From Pseudomonadota bacterium (GTDB taxonomy: Bacteria; Pseudomonadota; Gammaproteobacteria; Burkholderiales; Rhodocyclaceae), in assembly GCA_008501585.1 (NCBI GenBank), contig QQUN01000054.1, forward strand, positions 157,317 to 221,316: DNA of 64,000 bases. Direction: 5' to 3'. The position numbers and the translations under genes are program-made. Under the pieces are notes generated by a model that saw only the letters and a program-made list of their open reading frames with translations, had not been told where the DNA came from and searched no databases. Below are positions 1 through 9,357 of the stretch, in pieces (position 1 is the first letter of the stretch; every line of letters starts with the position of its first letter).

Positions 1-1
1 C

Positions 2-628
2 AACTTCGACCAGATTGTGATGCGGACGCTTGAGCACATTTCGCTGGTTGGAGTCGCGATCGGCCTTGCGATCCTGACCGGAGTGCCCATCGGCATCGCC
101 ATCACGCAGAACGAAAAAGCCGCCAATATCGTGCTTTACGTCGCGGCAATCATGATGACCATTCCGTCAATTGCGCTGTTCGGCATCATGATTCCCGTGC
201 TCTCGAAAGTCGGCCACGGGATCGGTTATGTTCCCGCCGTCATTGCCGTGCTGCTGTACTCGCAGCTGCCGATAATCCGGAACACCTACACCGCCATCCA
301 CAACGTGGATCCAGCGCTTCGCGAGGCGGCGCGCGGCATGGGGATGTCTTCCCTGCAGCGTCTGCGCATGGTGGAAATTCCGCTGGCGATTCCGGTGATC
401 ATGGGCGGCGTGCGCAGCGCCGTGGTGATGTCGATCGGGATCATGGCCATTGCCGCCTACATCGGTGCCGGCGGTCTTGGCACCTTCATCAGTCGTGGCA
501 TTTCTCAAACTGACGCCCGCCAGCTGATCACCGGCGCCGTCGCCGTCAGTTTCCTTGCAATTGCGGCCGACTTCTTCCTTGTCTGGCTGCAGAGTCGCCT
601 GACCCCAGCCGGGCTGAAGCGCGCCTGA
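2..628 (+). CDS. Osmoprotectant-type ABC transporter permease (5' partial)
   Basis: Inner-membrane permease of an OpuC/YehW-type (glycine betaine/quaternary amine) ABC importer. The frame is open from base 2, and the codons before the GTG-ATG at 17-22 still read as plausible family sequence (NFDQIV...), so the true start most likely lies left of the window. Several hydrophobic helices are visible. The EAA-type loop that contacts the ATPase is seen as EAARGMGMSS. The gene is 28 bp upstream of the ATPase gene, and a second permease and a binding protein follow, which gives the two-permease layout typical of OpuC-like systems. The exact ligand cannot be read from the sequence. Confidence 0.85.
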   Translation, partial: NFDQIVMRTLEHISLVGVAIGLAILTGVPIGIAITQNEKAANIVLYVAAIMMTIPSIALFGIMIPVLSKVGHGIGYVPAVIAVLLYSQLPIIRNTYTAIHNVDPALREAARGMGMSSLQRLRMVEIPLAIPVIMGGVRSAVVMSIGIMAIAAYIGAGGLGTFISRGISQTDARQLITGAVAVSFLAIAADFFLVWLQSRLTPAGLKRA

Positions 629-656
629 CCCCAGAATTTTCCGGAGATCCGACACC

Positions 657-1787
657 ATGATCCGGCTTGACAACCTGACCAAGATTTTTGAGACGAAAGA
701 AGGCACGACCGTTGCGGCGGACCACGTCAACATGGAGGTCCAGGAGGGTGAAATCTGCATCCTGCTCGGCCCCTCGGGGTGCGGCAAGACGACCTCGCTG
801 AAGATGGTCAACCGCATCGTTCCGCCAACGTCGGGGCGCGTTTTTCTCGGCGGCAAGGATACGACCGACTACGACACTATCACCTTGCGCCGCCAGATCG
901 GTTACGTCATCCAACAGATCGGTCTGTTTCCGAACATGACCATCGAGGACAACATCGGCGTCGTGCCGCGGATGCTGGGCTGGGATCGCCAGCGAACCGC
1001 GAAGCGGGCGCTGGAATTGCTAGAAATGGTGGCGCTCGACCCGGCGATTTTTCTCAAGCGCTATCCCAAAGAGCTATCCGGCGGCCAGCAGCAACGTGTC
1101 GGTGTCGCCCGTGCGCTGGCGGCCGATCCCCCGGTGCTCCTGATGGACGAGCCCTTCGGTGCCATCGACCCGATCAACCGAGAAATCATTCAGGACGAGT
1201 TCCTGAAGATGCAGAAGCAACTCGGCAAGACCATTCTCTTTGTCAGTCATGACATCGATGAAGCAGTCAAGATGGGCGACAAGATCGCCATTTTCCGCGC
1301 CGGCAAACTTGAGCAGTTCGACACGCCCGACAACGTTCTGGCGCATCCAGCCAACAGTTTCATCGCCGACTTCGTCGGCGGAGACCGGACGCTGAAACGG
1401 TTGCGGCTGCTCACGGTGGGCGAAGTGATGGACGCCGAGCCTCCCCGTGTCAAGGCGGACGACAGTCTGTCGAGCGCACTCCAGCTGATGAACGACACGG
1501 ACTATGACAACCTGATCGTCGTCGGTCCCAGAGGGCGTGCGCAGGGCGTTGTCTATCGAAGCGTGGCGGAAGGCCGTCAGGGCCTCTGCAACGACCACCA
1601 CTCGGGACTGAAGGCGACGGTCCGGGAGTCCGACGATCTTCGTACCGCGGTATCCCAGATGTTCGCCCACGACCTCACCTGGCTGCCGGTCGTCGACGAC
1701 GAGGGGTTCTACAAGGGCTACATCACCCAGCGCGGCATTACGCATACCCTCGGCCGTACCTATCGCGATGCCGAGCAGGGAGCCTGA
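657..1787 (+). CDS. Osmoprotectant/glycine betaine-type ABC transporter ATPase with CBS domains
   Basis: Cytoplasmic ATPase that energises the flanking permeases. Walker A GPSGCGKTT lies at residues 38-46 (K44), the signature LSGGQ at 140-144 and Walker B LLMDEP with D164/E165. Residues of about 255-370 form a C-terminal pair of CBS-like motifs, the ionic-strength sensing module of OpuCA/ProV-type ATPases. At 376 residues it is the usual length for OpuCA. It ends 2 bp before the next permease, so translation is probably coupled. CBS domains suggest osmotic or nucleotide control of transport, but the adjoining catabolic genes suggest that the ligand is also used as a carbon source. Confidence 0.9.
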   Translation: MIRLDNLTKIFETKEGTTVAADHVNMEVQEGEICILLGPSGCGKTTSLKMVNRIVPPTSGRVFLGGKDTTDYDTITLRRQIGYVIQQIGLFPNMTIEDNIGVVPRMLGWDRQRTAKRALELLEMVALDPAIFLKRYPKELSGGQQQRVGVARALAADPPVLLMDEPFGAIDPINREIIQDEFLKMQKQLGKTILFVSHDIDEAVKMGDKIAIFRAGKLEQFDTPDNVLAHPANSFIADFVGGDRTLKRLRLLTVGEVMDAEPPRVKADDSLSSALQLMNDTDYDNLIVVGPRGRAQGVVYRSVAEGRQGLCNDHHSGLKATVRESDDLRTAVSQMFAHDLTWLPVVDDEGFYKGYITQRGITHTLGRTYRDAEQGA

Positions 1788-1789
1788 GG

Positions 1790-2533
1790 ATGGCACGCGC
1801 TTCCTTGAGGTTTTCCAGCCTGCGCCTGGGCGGGCGCTATCTGACAGCCGCCGCGCTCCTGCTGGTCGGAATCTGGCTGCAACGTGCGGGGATCGTCGAT
1901 GACCTGATGACCTACTGGGGTGACATCGTCTATCTCACGGGCCAGCACATCGAACTTACCCTGATCTCGGGAGGGTTGGCCATTCTCGCGGGCATCCCCA
2001 TCGGCATCTTGTTCAGTCGGCCCGCCCTGCGGCGTTGGGCCGATGGCCTGATGCAGACGCTAAACATCGGCACGACCATCCCGACGCTGGCGGTACTGGC
2101 GCTTTCGATGAGTTTTCTCGGGATCGGATCGACGCCTGCGATCTTTGCACTTTGGGTGGCGTCCCTGCTCTACATCGTGCGCAACACGTACTCGGGCTTG
2201 ATGGCCGTGCCCGACCATCTGATCGAAGCGGCGAACGGCATGGGCATGACGCCGGGCCAGATTCTGTTCCGGGTGGAACTGCCGAACGCGCTGTTCGTCA
2301 TGTTCGCCGGGGTGCGCACGGCGCTGGCCATCAATGTCGGCACGGTTCCGCTGGCGTTTCTCATCGGTGGCGGCGGTCTTGGCGAGCTGATTTTCACCGG
2401 CATCGACCTGAACGACAACGGAATGATGCTCGCTGGCGCGATCCCGACGGCTGCGCTTGCGGTCGCCGTGGATGCGCTGATCGGATACGCCGCATATTTC
2501 TTGATCCCCCGCGGCGTCAATCCATTGCGATGA
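1790..2533 (+). CDS. Osmoprotectant-type ABC transporter permease, second subunit
   Basis: Second inner-membrane permease, 247 residues, related to OpuCB/OpuCD. The N terminus is Arg-rich and followed by a hydrophobic helix, and further helices span the rest of the protein. The ATPase-contact loop is seen as EAANGMGMTPGQ, parallel to EAARGMGMSS in the first permease, so the two are paralogues. The ATG lies 2 bp after the ATPase stop. It should pair with the first permease as a heterodimer, an inference from the family layout. Confidence 0.88.
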   Translation: MARASLRFSSLRLGGRYLTAAALLLVGIWLQRAGIVDDLMTYWGDIVYLTGQHIELTLISGGLAILAGIPIGILFSRPALRRWADGLMQTLNIGTTIPTLAVLALSMSFLGIGSTPAIFALWVASLLYIVRNTYSGLMAVPDHLIEAANGMGMTPGQILFRVELPNALFVMFAGVRTALAINVGTVPLAFLIGGGGLGELIFTGIDLNDNGMMLAGAIPTAALAVAVDALIGYAAYFLIPRGVNPLR

Positions 2534-2580
2534 CGGCGCTCTCGTAGCACGCGATTCATTACACCAAGGAGTTTGTTGAA

Positions 2581-3471
2581 ATGAACATTCAGAAAATTGT
2601 CCGTGCAATGGTGCTCAGTGCGGTGGCACTTACCGCTGGTGGGGCCTTACATGCCGAACCAATCGTTGTCGGCGGGAAAAACTTCACCGAGCAGCAACTC
2701 ATGGCCGAGATGACCACGCAGTTGCTCAAGGCCAAGGGCTTCGAGGTCGACACTCGCGCGGGAATGGGCAGTGCGGTCCTGCGCCAGGCGCAGGAGTCCG
2801 GGCAGATCGACGTCTACTGGGAATACACCGGCACGTCGCTGATCACCTACAACAAGATCACCGATCGCCTGTCGCCCGAAGACACCTACGCCAAGGTCAA
2901 AGAGCTCGACGCCAAGAAAGGGCTGACCTGGCTCAACGCGTCCAAAGCGAACAACACCTACGGGCTGGCAATGCGCCGTACGGATGCGAAAAAGCGCGGC
3001 ATCAACACCATCAGCGAACTGGCGGCCGCGATCAACTCGGGCAAGCCTCTGAGCCTGGCGTGCAACGCGGAATTTGCCGCCCGTGCGGATGGCCTGAAGC
3101 CGCTGCAGAAGGCCTATGGCTTCGAGTTCGAACGCGCCAACCTCAAACGCATGGACACGGGACTGACCTATCAGGCCCTGCGTGATGAGCAGGTCGACGT
3201 TGCGCTGGTTTTTGCCACCGATGGCCGCGTTCCGGCGTTCGATTTCGTCGTGCTCACCGATGACAAGGGCTACTTCCCGGCCTACGCGCTCACGCCTGTC
3301 GTTCGCACGGCAGTCCTCGAGAAGCACCCCAAGCTGGGCGAGGCGCTGAACGCACTGTCCGCCAAACTCGACGATAACGTCATGAGCCGTCTCAATGCCT
3401 CAGTCGACGTGGATCGCAAGACGATCCGTGACGCTGCCGAAGGCTTCTTGAAAGAAGCCGGCCTCATCTGA
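2581..3471 (+). CDS. Periplasmic substrate-binding protein, OpuBC/YehZ (OsmF) family
   Basis: Secreted ligand-binding component of the importer, 296 residues. A typical signal peptide covers residues 1-25, with cleavage likely after ALHA. The mature start has the family hallmark GGKNFTEQQLM, followed by YWEYTGT, which forms part of the quaternary-amine pocket region in this family. A good ribosome site (AAGGAG) precedes the ATG. It is separated from the next gene by 65 bp containing a perfect hairpin (3496-3515), which could raise binding-protein mRNA over the downstream enzymes. The ligand is probably a betaine-like cation by family, but this is unproven. Confidence 0.9.
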   Translation: MNIQKIVRAMVLSAVALTAGGALHAEPIVVGGKNFTEQQLMAEMTTQLLKAKGFEVDTRAGMGSAVLRQAQESGQIDVYWEYTGTSLITYNKITDRLSPEDTYAKVKELDAKKGLTWLNASKANNTYGLAMRRTDAKKRGINTISELAAAINSGKPLSLACNAEFAARADGLKPLQKAYGFEFERANLKRMDTGLTYQALRDEQVDVALVFATDGRVPAFDFVVLTDDKGYFPAYALTPVVRTAVLEKHPKLGEALNALSAKLDDNVMSRLNASVDVDRKTIRDAAEGFLKEAGLI

Positions 3472-3495
3472 TCCGCACCGAGGCACCGGCATCCC

Positions 3496-3515
3496 GCCAG
3501 CCCCTTGGGGCTGGC
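3496..3515 (+). terminator. Hairpin between binding-protein gene and nitrilase gene (attenuator/stabiliser)
   Basis: GCCAGCCCC-TT-GGGGCTGGC is a perfect 9-bp stem with a 2-nt loop. No T-run follows, so it is more likely a partial terminator or 3' mRNA-stabilising element than a full stop. It sits in the only gap longer than 50 bp in the nine-gene operon. Confidence 0.5.
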
Positions 3516-3536
3516 CTCCCACGGAGTTGCAACGAT

Positions 3537-4412
3537 ATGGCGCTCGAATCCCGAATCAAGGTGGCCGTCGCGCAGACTGACTGCGCGCTCGGCGATCTCA
3601 ATCGAAATCTGGAACAACATCTCGCGTTGATCGAGCAGGCCCGAGCCGAAGACAACGCCTTGCTGCTCTTCCCGGAATTGTCCCTGACGGGTTACAGCCT
3701 AGGGGCGCGTGTCGTCGATGTGGCGATGCACCGTGACGATGTGCTGCTGCGCCAACTGGCCGATGCAGCACAAGGTATCGACGTGGTGTTCGGATTCGTT
3801 GAAGAAGGCTCCGCGGCCCAACTCTATAACGCCATGGCCGTGGTCCGCGACGGCGCCGTCGTGTTTGTCCATCGCAAGCTCAACCTCCCCTCATACGGCA
3901 ATCTGGAAGAGGGAAAGCTGTTCGCGGCGGGGCGAAACATCGACACCGTGCCTGTTTCCGGCCCCTGGCAGGCGGGCCTGCTAACGTGCGCCGACCTGTG
4001 GAACCCTGCGCTGGTTCACGTGGCCATGCTTCATGGCGCGACGATCCTGCTCGCACCGGTCAACTCGGCACTGGGCGCGGTGGGTGGCGAATTCTCCAAT
4101 CCCGATGGCTGGGATCTTGCCTTGCGCTTCTACGCAATGATTTACGGCCAACCCGTGTTGATGGCCAATCGCTGCGGCGATGAGGGCGAAGCGGTGTTCT
4201 GGGGCGGCTCCCGCATTCTCGATCCCTATGGCAGGACGCTGGCGATTGCACCGGAGGGCCATGTCGGTCTGATCAGTGCAGAACTCGACTACGCAGATGT
4301 TCGTCGTGCGCGCTTTCAACTCCCCACCGTGCGCGACAGCAACCTGGGCCTCGTACAGAACCAGATCAACCGTCTCGCCCAGCAAATCGGCCTGCCGCCG
4401 GCACAACGATGA
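3537..4412 (+). CDS. Nitrilase-superfamily carbon-nitrogen hydrolase
   Basis: Predicted cytoplasmic amidase of the nitrilase superfamily (291 residues), related to the glutaminase-like domains of NAD synthetases. The catalytic triad is visible: E47 in FPELSLTGY, K114 in HRKLNLP and C151 in LLTCADLWNP. The fold covers the whole length with no added domain. It overlaps the acyl-CoA dehydrogenase gene by 4 bp (ATGA), so the two are translationally coupled. In context it could release ammonia from an amide of the imported compound before CoA activation. The substrate is not deducible. Confidence 0.8.
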   Translation: MALESRIKVAVAQTDCALGDLNRNLEQHLALIEQARAEDNALLLFPELSLTGYSLGARVVDVAMHRDDVLLRQLADAAQGIDVVFGFVEEGSAAQLYNAMAVVRDGAVVFVHRKLNLPSYGNLEEGKLFAAGRNIDTVPVSGPWQAGLLTCADLWNPALVHVAMLHGATILLAPVNSALGAVGGEFSNPDGWDLALRFYAMIYGQPVLMANRCGDEGEAVFWGGSRILDPYGRTLAIAPEGHVGLISAELDYADVRRARFQLPTVRDSNLGLVQNQINRLAQQIGLPPAQR

Positions 4413-5617
4413 AGGACCCACTGATGAATGACTATCTGTTGAATGACGAGGACCGCTGTTTCCGCTCGGAAGTGCGTGCCTTTCTGCAACGTGAACTGGC
4501 CCCGCGGGCCGCGGCGATCGAGGACCGGGAAGACTGGGATGCGGTCAAGGCCGTGGTGCGCGCTCTCGGAGAAGAGGGTTATCTGCGGCTGATGTTCCGC
4601 GACCTCTATCGTGGACCGTTGAAAAACCCCGGACTGACCCACGCCACCATCCTTTCGGAGGAGGCTGCCGCGATCAACTACGCGTTCGACACCACGATCG
4701 CGACCGCGACGTCGTGCGCGTATCCCCTGCATCGATATGCGCAGCCCGAAGTCCGTGAGCGCTACTTGACGGGCATCATCGAAGGCAGCCAGATCGGTGC
4801 GATCTGCGTGACCGAGCCCAATGTCGGTTCGGACAGCGCGGGCATGGAAACGACCATCACCTTCGATGAGGCGGCCAACGAATGGGTCATCAATGGCTTC
4901 AAACGATACATCTCGAACGCATCGGTGGCCGACACCTACATCGTCTATGGCATCAGCGACCCGTCAGTGGCGCCGCAGAAGGGCATGAGCGCGGTGGTGG
5001 TACCGAAGAACACGCCCGGGATCCGCTTTCCGCGCACCTACACCTTCATGGGCAGGCGTGGCTGCATCGTCGGTGAAGTGGAGTTCCGCGACTGCCGCGT
5101 GCCCGCCGACCACCTGCTGGACAAGCCCAATGCCGGGTTCCGCATCATGCTCAGCATGTTCAATTTCGAGCGCGTCATTCTGGGCGGCAGCGGCCTTGGC
5201 GTGGCCCGCTCGGCTTTCGAGATCGCCACCGAACATGCGCAACGTCGCGAGAGCTTTGGTCAGAAGCTCGGCTGCAAGCAGCTGATCTGGGACAAGGTGG
5301 CGGAGATGAGCTGGCGCATCGATGCGGCCGAACTCATCACCTACCGTGCGGCGAAGCTGTACGACGCGGGCACCCTTTCGGCCAAGGAACTCATGAAGCC
5401 CGCCTCCATGGCCAAGCTGGTGTCGACCGAGGTCGCCAACATCTGTGCCGATCATACCGTCCAGATTCTGGGGGGCGATGGACTGACCAAGGAGTATGGC
5501 CGCGCCGAGCAACTGTACCGCGATGCGCGCGCCCTGACGATTGTCGGCGGCTCCACGGAGATGGTGAAGTATCTGATCGCCAGCGTCGACCTTCCCCAGA
5601 TCAAGCCCAATCTCTAG
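4409..5617 (+). CDS. Acyl-CoA dehydrogenase
   Basis: FAD-dependent acyl-CoA dehydrogenase, 402 residues, covering the N-terminal helical, middle beta and C-terminal helical domains. The family motif CVTEPNVGSDSAGM is present. The usual catalytic Glu of the C-terminal IYEGT motif is replaced (IVGGS, G380), while a Glu is present at E254 in NFERVILGG, the position used by isovaleryl- and long-chain-type enzymes. That suggests a branched or otherwise hindered short acyl substrate. The start overlaps the nitrilase stop; a second ATG at 4424 is a possible alternative. It is followed after 12 bp by the CoA ligase gene. Confidence 0.88.
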   Translation: MKDPLMNDYLLNDEDRCFRSEVRAFLQRELAPRAAAIEDREDWDAVKAVVRALGEEGYLRLMFRDLYRGPLKNPGLTHATILSEEAAAINYAFDTTIATATSCAYPLHRYAQPEVRERYLTGIIEGSQIGAICVTEPNVGSDSAGMETTITFDEAANEWVINGFKRYISNASVADTYIVYGISDPSVAPQKGMSAVVVPKNTPGIRFPRTYTFMGRRGCIVGEVEFRDCRVPADHLLDKPNAGFRIMLSMFNFERVILGGSGLGVARSAFEIATEHAQRRESFGQKLGCKQLIWDKVAEMSWRIDAAELITYRAAKLYDAGTLSAKELMKPASMAKLVSTEVANICADHTVQILGGDGLTKEYGRAEQLYRDARALTIVGGSTEMVKYLIASVDLPQIKPNL

Positions 5618-5629
5618 CCAGGCATTATC

Positions 5630-7192
5630 ATGAATATTGCATCGATTCTGATCCAGGCCGTCGACCGTTACCCCAACAAGGAAGCGCTGGTGTTCGGGGA
5701 ACGTCGCTGGTCATATGCGCAATGGAACCAACGCATCAACCGGCTTGCTCACGCCTTGACCGAACTCGGCGTCCGGCCGTTTGATCGGGTGGCGCTGTAT
5801 CTGAGTACCGACGAAGCGTCGGTCACAACCTACTTCGCGTGCCAGAAACTTGGCGCGGTTGCCGTGCCGATGAATTTTCGGCTGGCAGCGGGCGAAGTCG
5901 CACACATTCTGCGCGATTCGGGCGCCCGGCTGTTGGTGTACAGCCATTCACTGCTGGCGAATACCCTCGAGGCGAAGAAACAGGTGCGCAGCGTACACGA
6001 TTTCGTGTCGGTCGGCGCCCCACCCGACGAACTGCCGGCCGACCACTTCCGCTTCGAAACCCTTGCCGAAAGCGGCGACGGCACGCTGGAGCCGGCCTAT
6101 CGCGCCGAGCCCGGGCATCTGTCTGCGCTGGTCTACACCTCCGGCACGACCGGACGTGCCAAGGGCGTCATGCATACCCACGGCAACGATGTCGCCATCG
6201 CGATGAACTGTGTCATGGAGTACAGCCTGACGCCGGCCGACAGAGCCCTGCATATCGCGCCGCTCTACCACGTCGGCGGCATGCAGGCGTTCTACCTGCC
6301 GCACATGTTTGTCGGCGGCACGAATGTGGTCGAAGGCCGCTACCAGGCGCTGAAGACCCTCGAGACCATCGAAGCCCAGCGCATCACGACCCTGTTCGCC
6401 GTCCCAACCCAGATCCAGGAGATGCTGTTCCATCCGCGCTTCAAGGATTTCGACGTCTCTTCGCTACGGATGATCACGACGGGGGGCGCAGCCATCGCGT
6501 CCGCCACGATGGAACGGGTGCTCGACGAATTCTGCCCCAATCTTTTCAACGGCTACGGCATGACCGAGGCCAGCCTGACGCTGCTGCTGCATCCGCGCGA
6601 CGCCCTCGCAAAACTGGGCTCCTGCGGGAAACCAACGCTGATCTCGAACGCCCGGATCATCGCCCATGACCCCACGCGCGACGTACGGCCGGACGAAGTC
6701 GTCGGCGACAACGAGATCGGGCAGCTGGTCGTGCAAGGCCCGCAAATGATGTCCGGCTACTGGAACAACACGGCCGAGACCGACAAGAAGCTCAAATACG
6801 GCTGGCTCTATACCGGCGATCTCTTCAGCCGCGACGAAGATGGCTATTTCACCTTCCACGGGCGCTCCGACGACATGATCGTGTCGGGCGGCGAGAATAT
6901 CTACCCGCGCGAGATCGAGGAGGTGCTGTACCGGTGCCCCGGGATTAAGGAGGCAGCGGTGGTTGGGCTTCCAGATGCCAAGTGGGGCAACGTGGTGGCC
7001 GCATTTGTCGTGCGCGCGGACCCCCGGCTGACGGTTGTGCAGGTCGACGATTTTTTCCGCAACAGCGGCTTGATCGCAGCCTTCAAACGGCCACGCCAGA
7101 TCCGCTTCCTGGACGAGCTCCCCGTGAATCCCAGCGGCAAGGTCCTCAAGCGCGAGCTGGTCAGACAGTACGGGCAAGGAACGAACCCGTGA
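5630..7192 (+). CDS. Acyl-CoA synthetase (AMP-forming acid-CoA ligase)
   Basis: ANL-superfamily ligase that adenylates a carboxylic acid and transfers it to CoA, 520 residues. The P-loop TSGTTGRAKG begins near residue 171. NGYGMTE, YTGDLF and GRSDDMIVSGGENIYP follow in the expected order. The C-terminal catalytic Lys is K504 in NPSGKVLKRE. It overlaps the enoyl-CoA hydratase gene by 4 bp (GTGA). With the dehydrogenase and hydratase it makes a three-step activation, desaturation and hydration sequence, formally like CaiC-CaiA-CaiD of carnitine metabolism. Substrate assignment is inference from the linked transporter. Confidence 0.88.
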   Translation: MNIASILIQAVDRYPNKEALVFGERRWSYAQWNQRINRLAHALTELGVRPFDRVALYLSTDEASVTTYFACQKLGAVAVPMNFRLAAGEVAHILRDSGARLLVYSHSLLANTLEAKKQVRSVHDFVSVGAPPDELPADHFRFETLAESGDGTLEPAYRAEPGHLSALVYTSGTTGRAKGVMHTHGNDVAIAMNCVMEYSLTPADRALHIAPLYHVGGMQAFYLPHMFVGGTNVVEGRYQALKTLETIEAQRITTLFAVPTQIQEMLFHPRFKDFDVSSLRMITTGGAAIASATMERVLDEFCPNLFNGYGMTEASLTLLLHPRDALAKLGSCGKPTLISNARIIAHDPTRDVRPDEVVGDNEIGQLVVQGPQMMSGYWNNTAETDKKLKYGWLYTGDLFSRDEDGYFTFHGRSDDMIVSGGENIYPREIEEVLYRCPGIKEAAVVGLPDAKWGNVVAAFVVRADPRLTVVQVDDFFRNSGLIAAFKRPRQIRFLDELPVNPSGKVLKRELVRQYGQGTNP

Positions 7193-7989
7193 AGGCCCCT
7201 GTGATCTATGAACAGGACGGCGCGATCGTCACGCTGACCCTGAACCAGCCGGAAAGCCGCAATCCGATCTCCGACCCCGAGATGATTGATGCGCTGGAGG
7301 CGGCGGTGGCGCGCATCAATGCAGACATGACCGTGCGCGCAATGATTCTCACCGGCGCGGGCAGCGCGTTCTCCTCCGGCGGGAACGTGAAGCACATGCG
7401 CGATCGGGTCGGCATGTTCGGGGGCTCGCCGGCAAGCCTGCGCAACGGCTATCGCAACGGAATCCAGCGCATCCCGATGGCACTTTACGGGCTTGAAGTT
7501 CCGGCCATTGCCGCAGTCAACGGGCCAGCCATCGGCGCCGGCTTTGACCTGGCCTGCATGTGCGACATCCGGCTCGCCTCAAGTGAAGCGCTGTTCGCCG
7601 AGAGTTTCGTCAAGGTCGGCATCATCCCCGGCGACGGTGGCGCATGGCTGCTCCCGCGCGCCGTGGGACTGTCGCGCGCCTGTGAAATGGCGTTTACCGG
7701 CGAGGCGATCAATGCGGAGACTGCCTTGATGTGGGGTCTGGTATCGGAAGTCGTGTCACCCGCGGAACTCCTGCCGGCCGCACGACGACTCGCCGGTCGA
7801 ATTGCCGCCAACCCGCCTCAGGTCCTGCGAATGACCAAACGCCTGATTCGCGAGGGGCAGCACATGCGGCTGGACAGCCTGCTGGAATTGTCCGCGTCCA
7901 TGCAGGCCATTGCTCACCACACCCGCGATCACGAAGAAGCCGTTTCGGCGTTGTTGGACAAACGCCCTGGAGTGTTCAATGGCACCTAA
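7189..7989 (+). CDS. Enoyl-CoA hydratase/isomerase family protein
   Basis: Crotonase-fold enzyme of 266 residues, expected to hydrate the enoyl-CoA made by the upstream dehydrogenase. The oxyanion-hole regions are visible: FSSGGNVKHM in the first and GAGFDLACMCDIRLAS in the second. The GTG at 7189 is chosen because it overlaps the ligase stop and begins just before the conserved beta-strand VIYEQDGAIVTLTLNQP; the frame is open further upstream, but only inside the ligase gene. It overlaps the next gene by 11 bp. Confidence 0.85.
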   Translation: MKAPVIYEQDGAIVTLTLNQPESRNPISDPEMIDALEAAVARINADMTVRAMILTGAGSAFSSGGNVKHMRDRVGMFGGSPASLRNGYRNGIQRIPMALYGLEVPAIAAVNGPAIGAGFDLACMCDIRLASSEALFAESFVKVGIIPGDGGAWLLPRAVGLSRACEMAFTGEAINAETALMWGLVSEVVSPAELLPAARRLAGRIAANPPQVLRMTKRLIREGQHMRLDSLLELSASMQAIAHHTRDHEEAVSALLDKRPGVFNGT

Positions 7990-9319
7990 CGACAACACGG
8001 CGATCCGCTTCATCCATGGATTGTGCTTCGAAGATCTGCCGCAAACGGTGGTCCGGCACGCAAGACGCTGCGTTCTCGACCTTTGCGGCGTTGCGGCCGG
8101 CGGCACAACGACCGACCTGTCGCACATCATCCGCAACCATGCGGCAGCGCATTTTGGTGCGGGCGAGCGTGCCGCACGCATGCTGTTTGACGGACGGCGC
8201 GTGAGTCTGCCTGGCGCAGCGCTGGCGGGCGGCATGAGCATTGACAGCCTGGATGCGCATGACGGACACGTGCTGACCAAAGGGCATGTCGGCGTCACGG
8301 TGCTGCCCGTGCTGCTGGCGCTCGCCGATGCGGGCTGTGTTGCCGATGACCGCGAGTTTCTCACCGCACTCGTCGTCGGCTACGAAATCGCCACCCGGGC
8401 GGGCATCGCATTGCACGCCAGCTCCTGCGATTACCACACCTCCGGGGCCTGGAATGCGCTGGCAGCAGCGGCATTGGGTGCACGGGCCTTGCGCCTTGGC
8501 CCGGCACAAACCCGCGAAGCCCTCGGGATTGCCGAGTATCACGGGCCGCGCAGCCAGATGATGCGTTGCATCGATCACCCGACGATGGTCAAGGACGGTT
8601 CAGGCTGGGGTGCGATGGCCGGGATCGATGCCGCCCTCCTAGCCCAGGCCGGATTCACCGGCGCGCCCGCACTGACGATGGAAGATCCCGCATTGGCCGC
8701 CGTCTGGAGCGATCTGGGACAACGCTGGATGATTCTCGAGCAATACTTCAAAGCCTATCCGGTGTGCCGCTGGGCACAACCTGCTGTCGAGGCGGCGATG
8801 TCACTGGTGCGCATACACGGGCTTCGCTCGGATGACATTCGCACCGTCAAGGTCACCAGCTTTCATCAGGCGTGTCGGCTTGCCACACGCAAACCGCAGA
8901 CGACCGAGCAGGCGCAGTACAGCCTGCCCTTCTCGGTGTCTATACTGCTCTCGCGAGGCTCACTGGGAACCGCAGAGGTCGGGGGCTGCGCACTCACGGA
9001 CGCGGAAGCCCTGCGCCTTTCGTCCGGCATGGAACTGCACGAAAGCGACCTGTACAACAGCCGCTTCCCCGCCGAACGATGGGCCCATGTCGAGCTGGAG
9101 CTGTTCAACGGAACCCACTTGAAGTCTGAACCTCACACCGCGCGCGGCGACCCCGAAACGGCGCTCTCGGATGCGGAGATCGACAGCAAGTTCGTTCAAC
9201 TTGCCCGTCCGGTACTTAGCCAGGCGCGCATCGCGACCATTCGCGACCGAGTGGCATCCTTGGGGCAAGCAGAAGGATCGCTGGACGCGTTGATGGACGC
9301 TTTGCTTGTCGCCGTATAA
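7979..9319 (+). CDS. MmgE/PrpD family protein
   Basis: Member of the MmgE/PrpD (2-methylcitrate dehydratase-like) family, 446 residues. The N-terminal all-alpha domain includes the conserved SLDAHDGHVLTKGHVG stretch, and the C-terminal alpha/beta domain ends in a helical tail. The ATG at 7979 lies inside the hydratase gene end. The family contains dehydratases, isomerases and decarboxylases, so the reaction is uncertain. As the last gene of the operon it probably handles a hydroxy- or tricarboxylic product of the pathway. No clear terminator follows before the degenerate region. Confidence 0.8.
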   Translation: MAPNDNTAIRFIHGLCFEDLPQTVVRHARRCVLDLCGVAAGGTTTDLSHIIRNHAAAHFGAGERAARMLFDGRRVSLPGAALAGGMSIDSLDAHDGHVLTKGHVGVTVLPVLLALADAGCVADDREFLTALVVGYEIATRAGIALHASSCDYHTSGAWNALAAAALGARALRLGPAQTREALGIAEYHGPRSQMMRCIDHPTMVKDGSGWGAMAGIDAALLAQAGFTGAPALTMEDPALAAVWSDLGQRWMILEQYFKAYPVCRWAQPAVEAAMSLVRIHGLRSDDIRTVKVTSFHQACRLATRKPQTTEQAQYSLPFSVSILLSRGSLGTAEVGGCALTDAEALRLSSGMELHESDLYNSRFPAERWAHVELELFNGTHLKSEPHTARGDPETALSDAEIDSKFVQLARPVLSQARIATIRDRVASLGQAEGSLDALMDALLVAV

Positions 9320-9357
9320 CCACTCCCCATTGCGACCAACTCTCAAGGGAATACTGA

